DNA of 46,613 nt from Chloroflexota bacterium (GTDB lineage Bacteria; Chloroflexota; Dehalococcoidia; UBA2247; RBG-13-53-26), in NCBI GenBank assembly GCA_016876035.1, contig VGOE01000010.1, positions 1-46,613 on the forward strand. The letters are read 5' to 3'. How positions within the stretch are numbered: the first letter of the stretch is position 1; the number at the start of each line of letters is the position of its first letter. This document shows, in pieces, positions 33,567 through 42,217 of this stretch. A program made the translations under genes and the position numbers. The notes under the pieces are model-generated. The model did not search any database. It saw only the letters and a program-made list of their open reading frames with translations, and was not told the origin of the DNA.

Positions 33567-35333
33567 TTAATCAGCCCTGTTATGGCTAGGGCTATCGAAT
33601 AACCTGAGCCACAATAGCTCCTCAGCAGTGGGAGGAGAGAGCTCAGTCAGGTTATCAGCTACCTTGACGTCCCAGTTACATGTTTCCCTTATTGCTCTGG
33701 CCCGCTCACCGATAGTTGTCGTTTGCGCATCGAGGAAGCAGGCCGTCAGCGTGAATTCGCTGTCTCCACCAAGCTTTCTGAAAATTCCCATGGGTGACAC
33801 CAATGTCCTCACGCGATCGCCAGGGCAGGTCACATACGGAACTCTCTCTACAATGCGATGCGGTGAGTGTTTGATTATCACTAAGGTCTCGTTGGCGTTG
33901 ATGGCATCTCCGGCTCCTCCGGCCCCAACGGATAGCCGGCCTACTCGCGAGTTGTTGATGTTGCCGAACCTGTCAATCTGCATTGCCCCGAGAACGCTAA
34001 TGCATCTGGCATTTCGCCCTCCCACAACCACGCCGTATATCTCTGCGATATCGGTCAGTACCTTAGAGGTTAGGGTCTGGGAGACGCCCATAGGGTTGGT
34101 CTGCCCGGGCGACGGCATGGGGCCGATTCTGCCCAACCCCCATAGCAAGTCAATCCCGTAACCTTCCTTACGCAGCCAGTGGTAGGCCAGACAGGCCGCC
34201 ATCTCCGGTGCTCCCGCTCCGGCCAGCATAGTTCGGTAACCGTTTTGGGCCACCTTTGCCTTTATTTCTCTGGCCGCAGCAATAACCATCATCTCATCGG
34301 CGTTGTATTGCTCGCTTGTCACAGTTGTATTCAACACGCCACTCAGATTGTCTTTCCAGCTACTGTGATGCGCCTTCCTTTTGAGCGACAACACCCTATC
34401 ATAACCTAGCTTATGAAGGTAATCTTCCTGGCTAGGGCAGTCAGCCACCCACTCCTTTAGCCAGGCATTCAGGGTTTCGGGGGTACTGGCTGCTTGAGCG
34501 TAATGGTCGAGAAATTCCCAGTCAGCATCATAGCCTTCAACCCCTTTCACCTGCGGGTTAACCATGCCGTGCGGGTGCGCTCCTAGTGGGGCAAGACAGA
34601 CCGACTTGATCAGGTAACCAGGTAACTTACCCAAACCAGCGTGGTTCCTGATGAAATCGGTAGACACGATTTTCTCCACCGTGACCACCACGCCGTTCTT
34701 GCTAGCCCTGGGTCCCCATATGGCATCACCATAAGGCAAAGCCAGGATAGTATTGCCGTAGCGGTCAGCCACGCACCCATGAACCAGTGATAGGTCAGGC
34801 ACCAGAGCTCTTACTATTCCCTCCTTCCTATCGTGGTCAAAGGGGTCAGTAATTACTTGGAAGGAATCTTCGTTCTCCCTTGCCATATCACTGCCTATGA
34901 TCGACCTGGTAGGCATGAAGCCAACGCCTAAAGCACCGGCCATCAACCTCTGCTCTAAAGAATAGAGCGACCAGTTCTCTGTCTCAGTGTCTTGCCCTAA
35001 CGGCATGGTGCTGCCCATCCTGCTAGGATAAGTTGAAGGCCCATGAGTAGTGGTCTGGTGGGCACAGGTTATGACCTTGCTCGCCATCCCGCTGTAGACA
35101 ACACTGGTGGCAAAAGGGAAGGGGATAGTACCAACGAGGACGAATCGAGGATGCTGCCCCCAAAACTGTCTAAGTAGCTGACGCAGCGCGGCAGATGGCT
35201 GCCCGCCAAGGTGAATTGTCATCCCGTGGCTAACATTCCGCTTGATGGCATCCTCCAGGGTAGTCACCTTGTCCTCTCCCTCATCTCCGGGCTTTGATAA
35301 GCCCCTAATGATTTCAGTAAGTCTCTTTTGCAT
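33567..35333 (-). CDS. Class I CoA-transferase with fused alpha and beta halves
   Basis: A 588-residue protein joining two halves normally encoded as separate subunits (glutaconate/3-oxoacid CoA-transferase type). The first half has MTIHLGGQPSAALRQLLRQF and FMPTRSIIGSDMA, then VHGCVADRYGNTILALPYGD. The second begins near residue 345 with ADEMMVIAAAREIK and has GAGAPEMAACLAYHWLRKEG, where the Glu could be the CoA-thioester-forming residue, then GAMQIDRFGNINNSRVG and GGAGDAINANETLVIIKHSP. GAGGAGG precedes the ATG. Related fused or paired proteins also include ring-opening hydrolases of steroid catabolism, so transferase versus hydrolase is undecided. It stands alone, convergent to the SDR gene and divergent from the isochorismatase-like gene. 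Confidence 0.85.
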   Translation of the reverse strand: MQKRLTEIIRGLSKPGDEGEDKVTTLEDAIKRNVSHGMTIHLGGQPSAALRQLLRQFWGQHPRFVLVGTIPFPFATSVVYSGMASKVITCAHQTTTHGPSTYPSRMGSTMPLGQDTETENWSLYSLEQRLMAGALGVGFMPTRSIIGSDMARENEDSFQVITDPFDHDRKEGIVRALVPDLSLVHGCVADRYGNTILALPYGDAIWGPRASKNGVVVTVEKIVSTDFIRNHAGLGKLPGYLIKSVCLAPLGAHPHGMVNPQVKGVEGYDADWEFLDHYAQAASTPETLNAWLKEWVADCPSQEDYLHKLGYDRVLSLKRKAHHSSWKDNLSGVLNTTVTSEQYNADEMMVIAAAREIKAKVAQNGYRTMLAGAGAPEMAACLAYHWLRKEGYGIDLLWGLGRIGPMPSPGQTNPMGVSQTLTSKVLTDIAEIYGVVVGGRNARCISVLGAMQIDRFGNINNSRVGRLSVGAGGAGDAINANETLVIIKHSPHRIVERVPYVTCPGDRVRTLVSPMGIFRKLGGDSEFTLTACFLDAQTTTIGERARAIRETCNWDVKVADNLTELSPPTAEELLWLRLFDSPSHNRAD

Positions 35334-35595
35334 CTGATATCATCCTCCTCTTGTCTCGGCATGCCGACCCAGCCGTTAGTAAGTATACCAGCAGGTCAAT
35401 TTGAGGTCTCATTATTAACGGGTCGTAGGAAGAGGTTGCCTTGAATACCAGTTGGTGTTCGCGCTGGGTTTGGTATGTTAGAATGTTGTGGGGTTGCTTG
35501 CTACTCGCCGAAGCAGGCCAAGGATATCCGGCCGAGATCGGTGGTGCACGGGTGATCCCGTCAAGGAAGTCTACATCGGCTGAAAGGGGACTCAG

Positions 35596-36141
35596 ATGAA
35601 TGAGAAGGCGAATGCGAAGCAGAAAGCGGTCATAGTGGTGGACATGCAAAAAGACAACGTCGGCGAGTTCTGCCGGGCCATCATACCAAACATCAAGCTT
35701 CTCCTGAAGGAAGCGAGAAGTAGAGGAATTCCCATCATCTTCGCCTGCGACAGCCGGTACCCAGACGACTTCGTTTTCACCAGAACGGGACACCCGCCCC
35801 GTACTATCCGGGGGACCGAGGGAGTGAAGGTCATAGAAGAACTGGACCCAAGACCAGCCGATATTACCGTGGAAAAGAGGATGCTCAGCGGATTCTTCGG
35901 AAGCGACCTCGATTTCACACTCCGACAGAAAGGTACGGAGACCCTCATCGTGGCGGGCGTGGCCACCTGGGCCTGCGTCCTGAAGACGGCCTTTGATGCG
36001 GTGGAACTGGGATATAACGTAATGGTCCCGGCAGATTGCTGCGCCTCGCCATCCGCGGAAGCCCATGAAGCCGCACTGAAAGTATTCAAACAAATGGGCA
36101 TTCTGAAACTATCGTTGAAAGAGGTGATCGAAACGCTTTAG
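35596..36141 (+). CDS. Isochorismatase-like cysteine hydrolase
   Basis: A 181-residue cytoplasmic hydrolase of the family that includes nicotinamidase, N-carbamoylsarcosine amidase and isochorismatase. The catalytic triad is visible: Asp in AVIVVDMQKDNV, Lys in TVEKRMLSGFFGSDLD, and Cys in VAGVATWACVLKTAFDAVEL. The short length and the region ADCCASPSAEAHEAALKVF are standard. The metal site His pair of nicotinamidases is not obvious, so an amidase or other hydrolase function is more likely than NAD salvage. AAAGGGG lies before the ATG. Its neighbours give no clear pathway. Confidence 0.92.
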   Translation: MNEKANAKQKAVIVVDMQKDNVGEFCRAIIPNIKLLLKEARSRGIPIIFACDSRYPDDFVFTRTGHPPRTIRGTEGVKVIEELDPRPADITVEKRMLSGFFGSDLDFTLRQKGTETLIVAGVATWACVLKTAFDAVELGYNVMVPADCCASPSAEAHEAALKVFKQMGILKLSLKEVIETL

Positions 36142-36285
36142 GGGTGGTTGGGTGGAAGGATGAGCAAGTCTTGCTACGGTCGAACGACATCATCTACGGC
36201 GTTATCATCTGCATCGACTCCACCTTGATCTGGAGGGACAGGCCTTTCCGGGTAGAGTGGGGTAGGCCGGGATTGGCGTGCTCTA

Positions 36286-36570
36286 CTAAGCACTCCACAG
36301 ACGCACATCATTCAGTCTGAAGTCCTTTGCATCCCAGTGAAGCACATGACCGCTACGATGCTTAACACAGTGTGTTGTTGCAATATGCTTGCCATTTGGA
36401 TGATAATGTTTGATAATTAGGGAGGTAGAATCTGGCCACGAGCAGGATGGGGTAGCGGCAATACATTCACTGGTCAATCGACCGTCCTGGATTTTGGTCC
36501 AAATATTGAACTCATCAAATAGGAGATTTAGAATGTCATTGGTCACTTGGGCGGTGGGTATTCTACGCAC
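36286..36570 (-). CDS. Small hypothetical protein
   Basis: A 94-residue frame with GTG start. It has a coherent, soluble-protein composition: TNDILNLLFDEFNIWTKIQD, then SLIIKHYHPNGKHIATTHCV and HRSGHVLHWDAKDFRLNDVR. The His-rich strand pattern looks like a small beta-rich domain, but I do not recognise a family. No strong ribosome-binding site precedes the GTG. It is divergent from the gene at 36600 with 29 bases between the start codons. Confidence 0.5.
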   Translation of the reverse strand: MRRIPTAQVTNDILNLLFDEFNIWTKIQDGRLTSECIAATPSCSWPDSTSLIIKHYHPNGKHIATTHCVKHRSGHVLHWDAKDFRLNDVRLWSA

Positions 36571-36599
36571 GCCGATGCCCCAGTATGGGAGGTGAAATC

Positions 36600-36977
36600 A
36601 TGCGCACAGAATTCATTAATCTCATGACTGCTTACTTGTCGGGGTGGAACACCATACGTGATTGTGTCGAATGGCTTGCTAGCATAGACTGGGATTCCCC
36701 TGCTCTGGATACAGAGAGCCGAGAGTCGCTGGGACGTGCGGAGTTGTTAGCTACTGAAGTCATCGAGGGCTTGCGTCCTGAAGGTGATTTCTGGAACAAT
36801 GCTGCTCAACTAGTTGAACGTGAGACCAATTCCATATATGTCAGACAGTTGTTCAGTACGGACTTCAGGGTGGCCACTTGTTCCAATGACGTCACCACCC
36901 TGCCTCCAGTGTTTACCGTGTCGGTGGGGCAGGGGTCACAATCCTGGAGTATATTACCTGTACTGGTACCTGCGTAA
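36600..36977 (+). CDS. Small hypothetical protein
   Basis: A 125-residue frame beginning at an ATG with GGAGGTG just upstream. The first 90 residues look genuine, with an amphipathic helical pattern (RTEFINLMTAYLSGWNTIRD, LLATEVIEGLRPEGDFWNNA). The last 21 codons overlap the 3' end of the oppositely oriented DUF6941-like gene by 65 bases and look less protein-like, so a frameshift or late stop change near 36900 is possible. No family recognised. Confidence 0.5.
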   Translation: MRTEFINLMTAYLSGWNTIRDCVEWLASIDWDSPALDTESRESLGRAELLATEVIEGLRPEGDFWNNAAQLVERETNSIYVRQLFSTDFRVATCSNDVTTLPPVFTVSVGQGSQSWSILPVLVPA

Positions 36978-37356
36978 GAAATTGGTCACCGACATAAATC
37001 CTAAACCAGTACACGCCGGGCATCTCAAGCTTCATGTCCAACTTAGTTATGATGTTTACGCCTCGATTCTCACCCTCGAAATGAGCACTCAATGTGAGGG
37101 GGCTGAGTCTTATGCCTGACGGCAATTCAGGTTCAATCTTGATCGGATGACTCCCACGTGCCTGCCCTGACTTTAGATTCAAAACGAGGAACCAGTTTAG
37201 AGCTACAGGAGGCATCTGCTCGGAAGCAGTTGGCCCTTGAGCCTGGATATCCATGCGGTCAACAATACGAATTAGCGATAAGACCCCAGACTTATCCTCA
37301 ATCACTTGTTCACAGAATGTTGCAAGCGTCAGGTATGGCCCAGTCTCGAAAGGCAT
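36913..37356 (-). CDS. DUF6941-like conserved protein
   Basis: A 147-residue protein with the outline of the DUF6941 group of uncharacterised beta-sandwich proteins. These begin with a strand pair introducing a bacterial-immunoglobulin-like fold (LTLATFCEQVIEDKSGVLSL and IRIVDRMD) and end with a strand of the type PGVYWFRIYVGDQFLTQVPV. It has a textbook Shine-Dalgarno AAGGAGGTGAT before the ATG, strong support for translation. No signal peptide or catalytic motif. The 3' end overlaps the convergent gene at 36600-36977. The family assignment is from memory of its pattern and should be treated as tentative. Confidence 0.7.
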   Translation of the reverse strand: MPFETGPYLTLATFCEQVIEDKSGVLSLIRIVDRMDIQAQGPTASEQMPPVALNWFLVLNLKSGQARGSHPIKIEPELPSGIRLSPLTLSAHFEGENRGVNIITKLDMKLEMPGVYWFRIYVGDQFLTQVPVQVIYSRIVTPAPPTR

Positions 37357-37696
37357 TTATCACCTCCTTCGCACTTGGCCTATTTCAGAATAGCAAGTGC
37401 AGTATGTGCCCAGTCACTATTCTATCACACCAGTGGTTCGGCTGAAACCGATCGAATCGACTCGTAGTAGACGCTGCCAAAAGAGACAGTAGGGTGGGCC
37501 AAACCAATCGTCTGTTCCTGTCTGATGCCCAGCAGCAACCCGGTACTTGCTGACTAGGCTTGAGCATGAGCAACCGGTTTTGCACTGGGTGGGATGGTCG
37601 AGTGGGTGTCCTCTCAGTGACGGATAAGCTTGAAATGGGGCTGGTTGTGTGGTAGCTTTTCCACGGCTTGAGTCGGTATAGCGGCAAGGACGAGAG
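37357..37696. other. 340-base gap between divergent genes
   Basis: It separates the DUF6941-like gene (minus) and the glycosyltransferase (plus). I see no convincing promoter pair, RNA gene or repeat; open frames crossing it on the minus strand are shadows of the glycosyltransferase. Confidence 0.5.
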
Positions 37697-38935
37697 ATGG
37701 CTAGATTTCTCTTCACTACGCTGTTTTCCAACGATCTCGGCCTGCCCAATCGCACCGTGCCGGTTGCTGGAGCTGGCAAAACGAGAGGGCATGAGGTGGC
37801 CTTCTGCAATCCGGAGCAAGCACCCAGGAAGCTCATTGCTGATGCCGACCTGCGCAACCTGGAATTCAGACCGAGAACTACACCGACAGTTTTGCCTTCT
37901 TCGTTCACGCAACATATCTGGAACATGGACCACTTCTACGCCGCTTACGGATATCAGGATGATGACTTCCTGCGTAACGACTTCGATGGCATCATGGAAA
38001 TCGCCGCCGATTACGCTCCTGACGTCATCGTGGATTCCTGGAATCTCGCTGGCTGCCTTGCGGCAAGAGCGATGCGGAAGCCTTTGGTCTCGGTTATTCA
38101 GGCCGACATGCATCCGAGCAACCGGGGGTTTATCTGGTGGCAAGAGCCGCCCGATGATATTCCTACCACTGTCCCTACTGTGAATCGACTGCTGGCAGAA
38201 TATGGCCTTCCGCGTATTGGCAAGACAGAGGAGCTCCATGTTGGAGACTTGACGCTGGTGGTCGGCACTCCAGAGACAGATCCGCTCCCGAAAGGCACGG
38301 AGGCAACATACGTTGGCCCAATTCTGTGGCAGAAGGCGGGCGCTAAGCTACCGGATTATATCGTCACCCTGAGCCGGAAGAAGCCGCTCATCTGGGTGTA
38401 TACAGGGACTCCTCGCTACTTTGAGCCTATCGTTACCTGGGGCGATTCCATCGTGGTACTGCGATCCTGTATTGCGGCTCTGGCCGAGGAGGAGGTACAC
38501 GTGGTGCTGACCACGGGGTATCGTGACCTGCCCGCCGATCCAGCTTCGCTGCCGGCCAATTTCCACTACGAGGCTTACGTGCCAGGAATCGCCATGGCGG
38601 AAAGGAGCGATCTACTAATCCACCATGGTGGGCATGGCGCTTGCCTGACTGGGCCTTATACCGACACACCCGCTGTTATCATTCCTACGTTCTCTGAGCG
38701 GGAGAGCAATGCGCGGCGTATCGCCGCTCTGGGAGCAGCAGAAGTTATCGTGCCGACTGAAGACGCCGAAGCCGAGAAACACGTGCCGGTGGATGAGGTA
38801 CGGGCCAAAGTCAAACAGGTGCTCTCTGAAGCTTCTTTCACCACAAATGCCAAACGCATCGGCCAGAAGATGCGGGGCTATGGAGGCGCATCTGAAGCGG
38901 CAGGCCTCATAGAGAACTTTGCATCGCGGGTATGA
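37697..38935 (+). CDS. GT1-like (MGT/UGT-type) glycosyltransferase
   Basis: A 412-residue GT-B-fold transferase of the family that glycosylates small lipophilic acceptors such as macrolides, sterols or carotenoids. The N-terminal acceptor domain is ARFLFTTLFSNDLGLPNRTV followed by GHEVAFCNPE. The C-terminal nucleotide-sugar domain has LIWVYTGTPRYFEPI, YVPGIAMAERSDLLIHHGGHGAC (the conserved HHGGxG-type donor loop, here HGGHG) and FSERESNARRIAALGAAEVI. Most members have HGGxxT followed by PxxxDQ; here SERESNA replaces that block, so the sugar donor may differ. It has no sugar-biosynthesis neighbours. Confidence 0.85.
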   Translation: MARFLFTTLFSNDLGLPNRTVPVAGAGKTRGHEVAFCNPEQAPRKLIADADLRNLEFRPRTTPTVLPSSFTQHIWNMDHFYAAYGYQDDDFLRNDFDGIMEIAADYAPDVIVDSWNLAGCLAARAMRKPLVSVIQADMHPSNRGFIWWQEPPDDIPTTVPTVNRLLAEYGLPRIGKTEELHVGDLTLVVGTPETDPLPKGTEATYVGPILWQKAGAKLPDYIVTLSRKKPLIWVYTGTPRYFEPIVTWGDSIVVLRSCIAALAEEEVHVVLTTGYRDLPADPASLPANFHYEAYVPGIAMAERSDLLIHHGGHGACLTGPYTDTPAVIIPTFSERESNARRIAALGAAEVIVPTEDAEAEKHVPVDEVRAKVKQVLSEASFTTNAKRIGQKMRGYGGASEAAGLIENFASRV

Positions 38936-39042
38936 ATAGGACGTGTCTACTGACGTCCCTCTCCCAAGAGCTCGACAGGGGTTCACTATGTATAATGTGG
39001 TTGCCAAGAGCGGCGAGTGACAATCATCGTATTGCGCCGTGT

Positions 39043-39071
39043 TTGTCAGGGGCTACGGTATCAGTTATAAT
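39043..39071 (+). promoter_or_regulatory. Strong sigma-70 promoter of the aconitase/isocitrate dehydrogenase operon
   Basis: TTGTCA (39043-39048), exactly 17 bases, then a perfect TATAAT (39066-39071). Transcription would begin near 39078, leaving a leader of about 145 bases before the first start codon, long enough to hold a regulatory structure though none is obvious. Confidence 0.75.
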
Positions 39072-39223
39072 TGCCGATAGGGATTCTGTTGTGTCAAAGA
39101 GATAGGTAATCCCAGGATAACCCGTAGATCGAACTAAAGCCCTGTTGGAGCCTCTCCGTCTTTCCTGCACAACTGATTCTTAGAAGAATAGAGCTACTTT
39201 ATGTTCAGCATTTATTCACTGCG

Positions 39224-40477
39224 ATGGGCAAGACATTAGCTGAAAAGATTTTGAGCGCCAAGTCAGAAACCGAAGCGAGGCCAGGCAATATGGTGATCGC
39301 CAAGGTGGATCTCGCTTTCGTGCAAGATGCTACCGGGCCGTTGACCGTTCGGCAGTTCCAGGCAGCCGGGTTTGAGCATCTGGCCAGCAACCCGAGAATT
39401 GCTCTATTCCTCGATCATGCGGCTCCCAGTCCTGATCGCGGGATGTCAGACGACCAGGCGCTGCTCCGTGGCTTCGGTCAGAAGACGGGTGCCCTGATCT
39501 CCGAAGTCGGCGAAGGTGTTTGCCATCAAATAGTGGCGGAATCCCTGGCTAAGCCAGGTGACCTCATAATTGGTGCTGATTCTCACACGACCACCGCCGG
39601 TGGCTTAGCCGCTTTTGCCTGCGGGATGGGGTCCACGGACGTGGCAGTAATTATGGGCCTGGGCGAGACCTGGCTTCGAGTGCCAGAAAGCATCAGGGTG
39701 ATACTTACCGGCAGCTTTCCAGATGGCGTCTATGCCAAAGACCTTATTCTGCATCTTATTGGACTGATAGGAGCTGATGGTGCTACATATAAGGCCCTGG
39801 AATTCGGCGGTGAAGCCGTGGCTAACATGACCATCTCCCAGCGCCTCACTGTGAGCAATATGGTGGTAGAGGCTGGAGCGAAGGCTGGTCTTTTTCCCAG
39901 CGATGAGACGACGCGAAAGTACCTCTCAGCTCAAGGAAGAGCCAACGACCATAGGCCGCTTTCCCCAGATGAGGACGCTGTGTACGAACAAACCATCAAT
40001 ATAGACATCGCCAGGCTGGAACCCACCGTGGCCCGGCCCCACAGCGTTGACAACGTGGCACCCGCCAGGGAGATCAAGGGCGTGCCCATTCACCAGGTGT
40101 TCATTGGTACATGCACAAATGGGCGGCTGGATGACCTGGCGGTAGCGGCTCAGATTTTGCGAGGAAAGAGACGCCATCCCCGGACCAGGTTGCTGGTTGC
40201 GCCTGCATCACGTGCTGTGCTGCTGGAAGCTATCAGAGCTGGCTATATCGAAGCTATGGTCGAGGCCGGGGCTGTTGTGCTGCCGCCGGGCTGCGGGCCT
40301 TGCCTCGGACTTCACCAGGGCGTGCTGGCAAAGGGGGAGAATTGCCTGTCCACTGCGAATCGAAATTTTCAGGGACGAATGGGCAGTCCGGAGGCATTTA
40401 TCTACCTCGGAAGTCCAGCCACGGCTGCGGCCACAGCTATCAGGGGTGAAGTCACTGACCCAAGAGAGGTAATGTGA
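39224..40477 (+). CDS. Aconitase/LeuC-type hydro-lyase large subunit
   Basis: A 417-residue [4Fe-4S] hydro-lyase large subunit of the isopropylmalate/homoaconitate dehydratase type. Motifs are the substrate-binding IIGADSHTTTAGGLAAFACG, the first cluster Cys in FIGTCTNGRLDDLAVAAQIL, and the other two in PPGCGPCLGLHQG. The next gene is the matching small subunit, so the active enzyme is a heterodimer. It could act on isopropylmalate, homocitrate or citrate. The downstream enzymes favour citrate to isocitrate: the dehydrogenase carries isocitrate-binding residues and the last gene is of the citrate/homocitrate synthase family. It is the first gene after a strong promoter. The ATG has only a weak ribosome-binding site. 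Confidence 0.9.
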   Translation: MGKTLAEKILSAKSETEARPGNMVIAKVDLAFVQDATGPLTVRQFQAAGFEHLASNPRIALFLDHAAPSPDRGMSDDQALLRGFGQKTGALISEVGEGVCHQIVAESLAKPGDLIIGADSHTTTAGGLAAFACGMGSTDVAVIMGLGETWLRVPESIRVILTGSFPDGVYAKDLILHLIGLIGADGATYKALEFGGEAVANMTISQRLTVSNMVVEAGAKAGLFPSDETTRKYLSAQGRANDHRPLSPDEDAVYEQTINIDIARLEPTVARPHSVDNVAPAREIKGVPIHQVFIGTCTNGRLDDLAVAAQILRGKRRHPRTRLLVAPASRAVLLEAIRAGYIEAMVEAGAVVLPPGCGPCLGLHQGVLAKGENCLSTANRNFQGRMGSPEAFIYLGSPATAAATAIRGEVTDPREVM

Positions 40478-40972
40478 GTGGCTACTGGTAGAGCCTTTAA
40501 GTTTGGCGACGGCGTTTCCACAGATCACATAATTCCGGGCAGGTTTGCTCATCTGAGAAGCAATCTCCCCGAACTGGCTAAGCATGTCATGGAAGATGCC
40601 GACCCAACCTTTGCTGCCAGAGTGAGGCCGGGTGACTTCATAGTGGCCGGCAACAATTTCGGGCTGGGATCGAGCCGGGAACACGCACCGCTGGTTATCA
40701 AGATGGCCGGCGTCAGGGCGGTGCTGGCCAAATCGGTAGCCCGCATCTTCTTCAGGAATGCCATCAATCTTGGACTCCCTGTCCTGATATGTGACACCAG
40801 CGGGATAAGGGATGGAGACGAACTGGATGTGGATCTGAAAGCTGGCATCATCAGAGACGTCAGCCAAAGTAATGAGATCACCTTCAAAGGACTCCCCGAG
40901 GTGATGCTCGGCATCTTGAATGAGGGAGGACTGCTTCCCTATATTCAGAAGTATGGGAAATTCAGGTTATAA
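40478..40972 (+). CDS. Aconitase/LeuD-type hydro-lyase small subunit
   Basis: A 164-residue swivelling-domain subunit that completes the active site of the large subunit upstream. It starts ATGRAFKFGDGVSTDHIIPG, has the family NNFGLGSSREHAPLVIK loop that contacts substrate, and SVARIFFRNAINLGLPVL. The loop after the first strand (RFAHLRSNLPELAKHV) differs from LeuD of leucine synthesis, where a YL-type substrate-recognition loop is expected, in line with a homoaconitase/aconitase-like role. The GTG start directly follows the large-subunit TGA with no gap, so translation is coupled. AGAGAGG lies a few bases upstream. Confidence 0.92.
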   Translation: MATGRAFKFGDGVSTDHIIPGRFAHLRSNLPELAKHVMEDADPTFAARVRPGDFIVAGNNFGLGSSREHAPLVIKMAGVRAVLAKSVARIFFRNAINLGLPVLICDTSGIRDGDELDVDLKAGIIRDVSQSNEITFKGLPEVMLGILNEGGLLPYIQKYGKFRL

Positions 40973-41008
40973 TAGAAGTGTGTTTGGTGAGCGAGGAGGG
41001 ATTCCTGC

Positions 41009-42100
41009 ATGACTTATAGGATAACACTGATCCCAGGCGATGGCATCGGGCCGGAAGTTACCGAAGCTACCACCAGAGCGCTGGAGGCTACCGGAGTCAG
41101 TGTAGAGTGGGATGTGGTTCAAATCGGCCAGGTGGCGGAACAAGAACTGAAAACGCCGCTTCCTGATGCTGTGCTCGAATCTATCAGGAAGAACAAGGTT
41201 GCCCTGAAAGGGCCGGTGACCACGCAAGTGGGCTTCGGCTTCAGGAGCGTCAATGTAGCTCTGCGGAAGGCGTTAGATCTCTATGCCTGTGTGCGACCCT
41301 GCAAGACCTATCCTGGGGCACCTTCACCCTACGAGAATGTTGATGTTGTTATCATCAGGGAGAACATCGAAGACCTTTACAGCGGCATCGAGTTCGAGAA
41401 AGGGACGCTGGAAGCAGCAAATCAAATAGAGTTCATATTGGAAACCAAGGGTGAATCGGTCAGGCAAGACTCAGGGCTTAGCATGAAGATAATCTCTGAA
41501 ATGCGCAGCCGGAGAATCGTCAAGTTCGCCTTTGAATATGCTCGTGCTAATCACTTAACAAAGGTGACAGCGGTGCACAAAGCCAACATTTTGAAATTCT
41601 CTGATGGGCTGTTCCTCTCTGTTGCTCGAGAGATGGCCAAAGAATACCCTGACATCGAGTTCGATGATAAGCTGGCGGATAACATGAATATGCAGTTGGT
41701 GCGGAGGCCCCAGCAATTCAATGTAATAGTAGCACCGAACCTTTACGGCGATCTGCTTTCCGATCTTTGTGCCGGCCTGATTGGAGGACTGGGGTTAGCT
41801 CCTGGGGCAAATTTTGGGGATGATATCGCTGTGTTTGAGGCTGTACATGGCAGTGCCCCCAAATACGCTGGGCAGAATAAATCCAATCCCATGGCCATGA
41901 TGCTCTCAGGGGCAATGATGTTGCGCCATCTTGGTGAGCAGGCAAGAGCCCAGATGTTGGAGCAAGCAATAGCCGAAGTCATTGCGGAGGGCAAGAACGT
42001 TACCTATGACCTCAAACCAGAGGAACCCCAAACGGCAGTGGGCACTTCGCAGGTGGCTGATGCGGTAATTGAGAAACTCCGGCGCTTCAGGCGAGCCTAG
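41009..42100 (+). CDS. icd: Isocitrate dehydrogenase
   Basis: A 363-residue beta-decarboxylating dehydrogenase. The substrate loop is FRSVNVALRKALDLYACVRP: Ser80, Asn82 and Arg86 occupy the spacing of Ser113, Asn115 and Arg119 that bind isocitrate in E. coli Icd, and differ from the Leu/Glu pattern of isopropylmalate dehydrogenases and the pattern of homoisocitrate dehydrogenases. Other blocks: IIRENIEDLYSGIEF, VTAVHKANILKFSDGLFL and APNLYGDLLSDLCAGLIGGL. The cofactor loop HGSAPKYAGQNKSNP has Lys-Tyr as in NADP-specific E. coli Icd (Lys344, Tyr345), but Arg395 there is Pro here, so NADP use is only suggested. It would make 2-oxoglutarate for glutamate synthesis. Confidence 0.88.
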   Translation: MTYRITLIPGDGIGPEVTEATTRALEATGVSVEWDVVQIGQVAEQELKTPLPDAVLESIRKNKVALKGPVTTQVGFGFRSVNVALRKALDLYACVRPCKTYPGAPSPYENVDVVIIRENIEDLYSGIEFEKGTLEAANQIEFILETKGESVRQDSGLSMKIISEMRSRRIVKFAFEYARANHLTKVTAVHKANILKFSDGLFLSVAREMAKEYPDIEFDDKLADNMNMQLVRRPQQFNVIVAPNLYGDLLSDLCAGLIGGLGLAPGANFGDDIAVFEAVHGSAPKYAGQNKSNPMAMMLSGAMMLRHLGEQARAQMLEQAIAEVIAEGKNVTYDLKPEEPQTAVGTSQVADAVIEKLRRFRRA

Positions 42101-42217
42101 CGGCTGACTCGTGCATAAGGAAACCGCTATTGTGATACCGTTATCAAGTGTATTGTACGTCATATTTTTGAGACCGCAGCTATAAACTGCTGGTTGGTGA
42201 GCACTCAGGAGGGATTG

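Noticed and set aside
35314-36093. 259-codon minus-strand frame over the isochorismatase-like gene
   Set aside because: The opposite strand carries a full hydrolase with its catalytic triad; the frame is its antisense shadow.
37385-38239. 284-codon minus-strand frame over the glycosyltransferase 5' half
   Set aside because: The plus-strand glycosyltransferase has recognisable motifs over the same bases; the minus frame has none.
38988-38994. TATAAT-like box just after the glycosyltransferase
   Set aside because: The only -35-like hexamer (TCGACA) is 13 bases away, too close; the promoter at 39043-39071 is far better.
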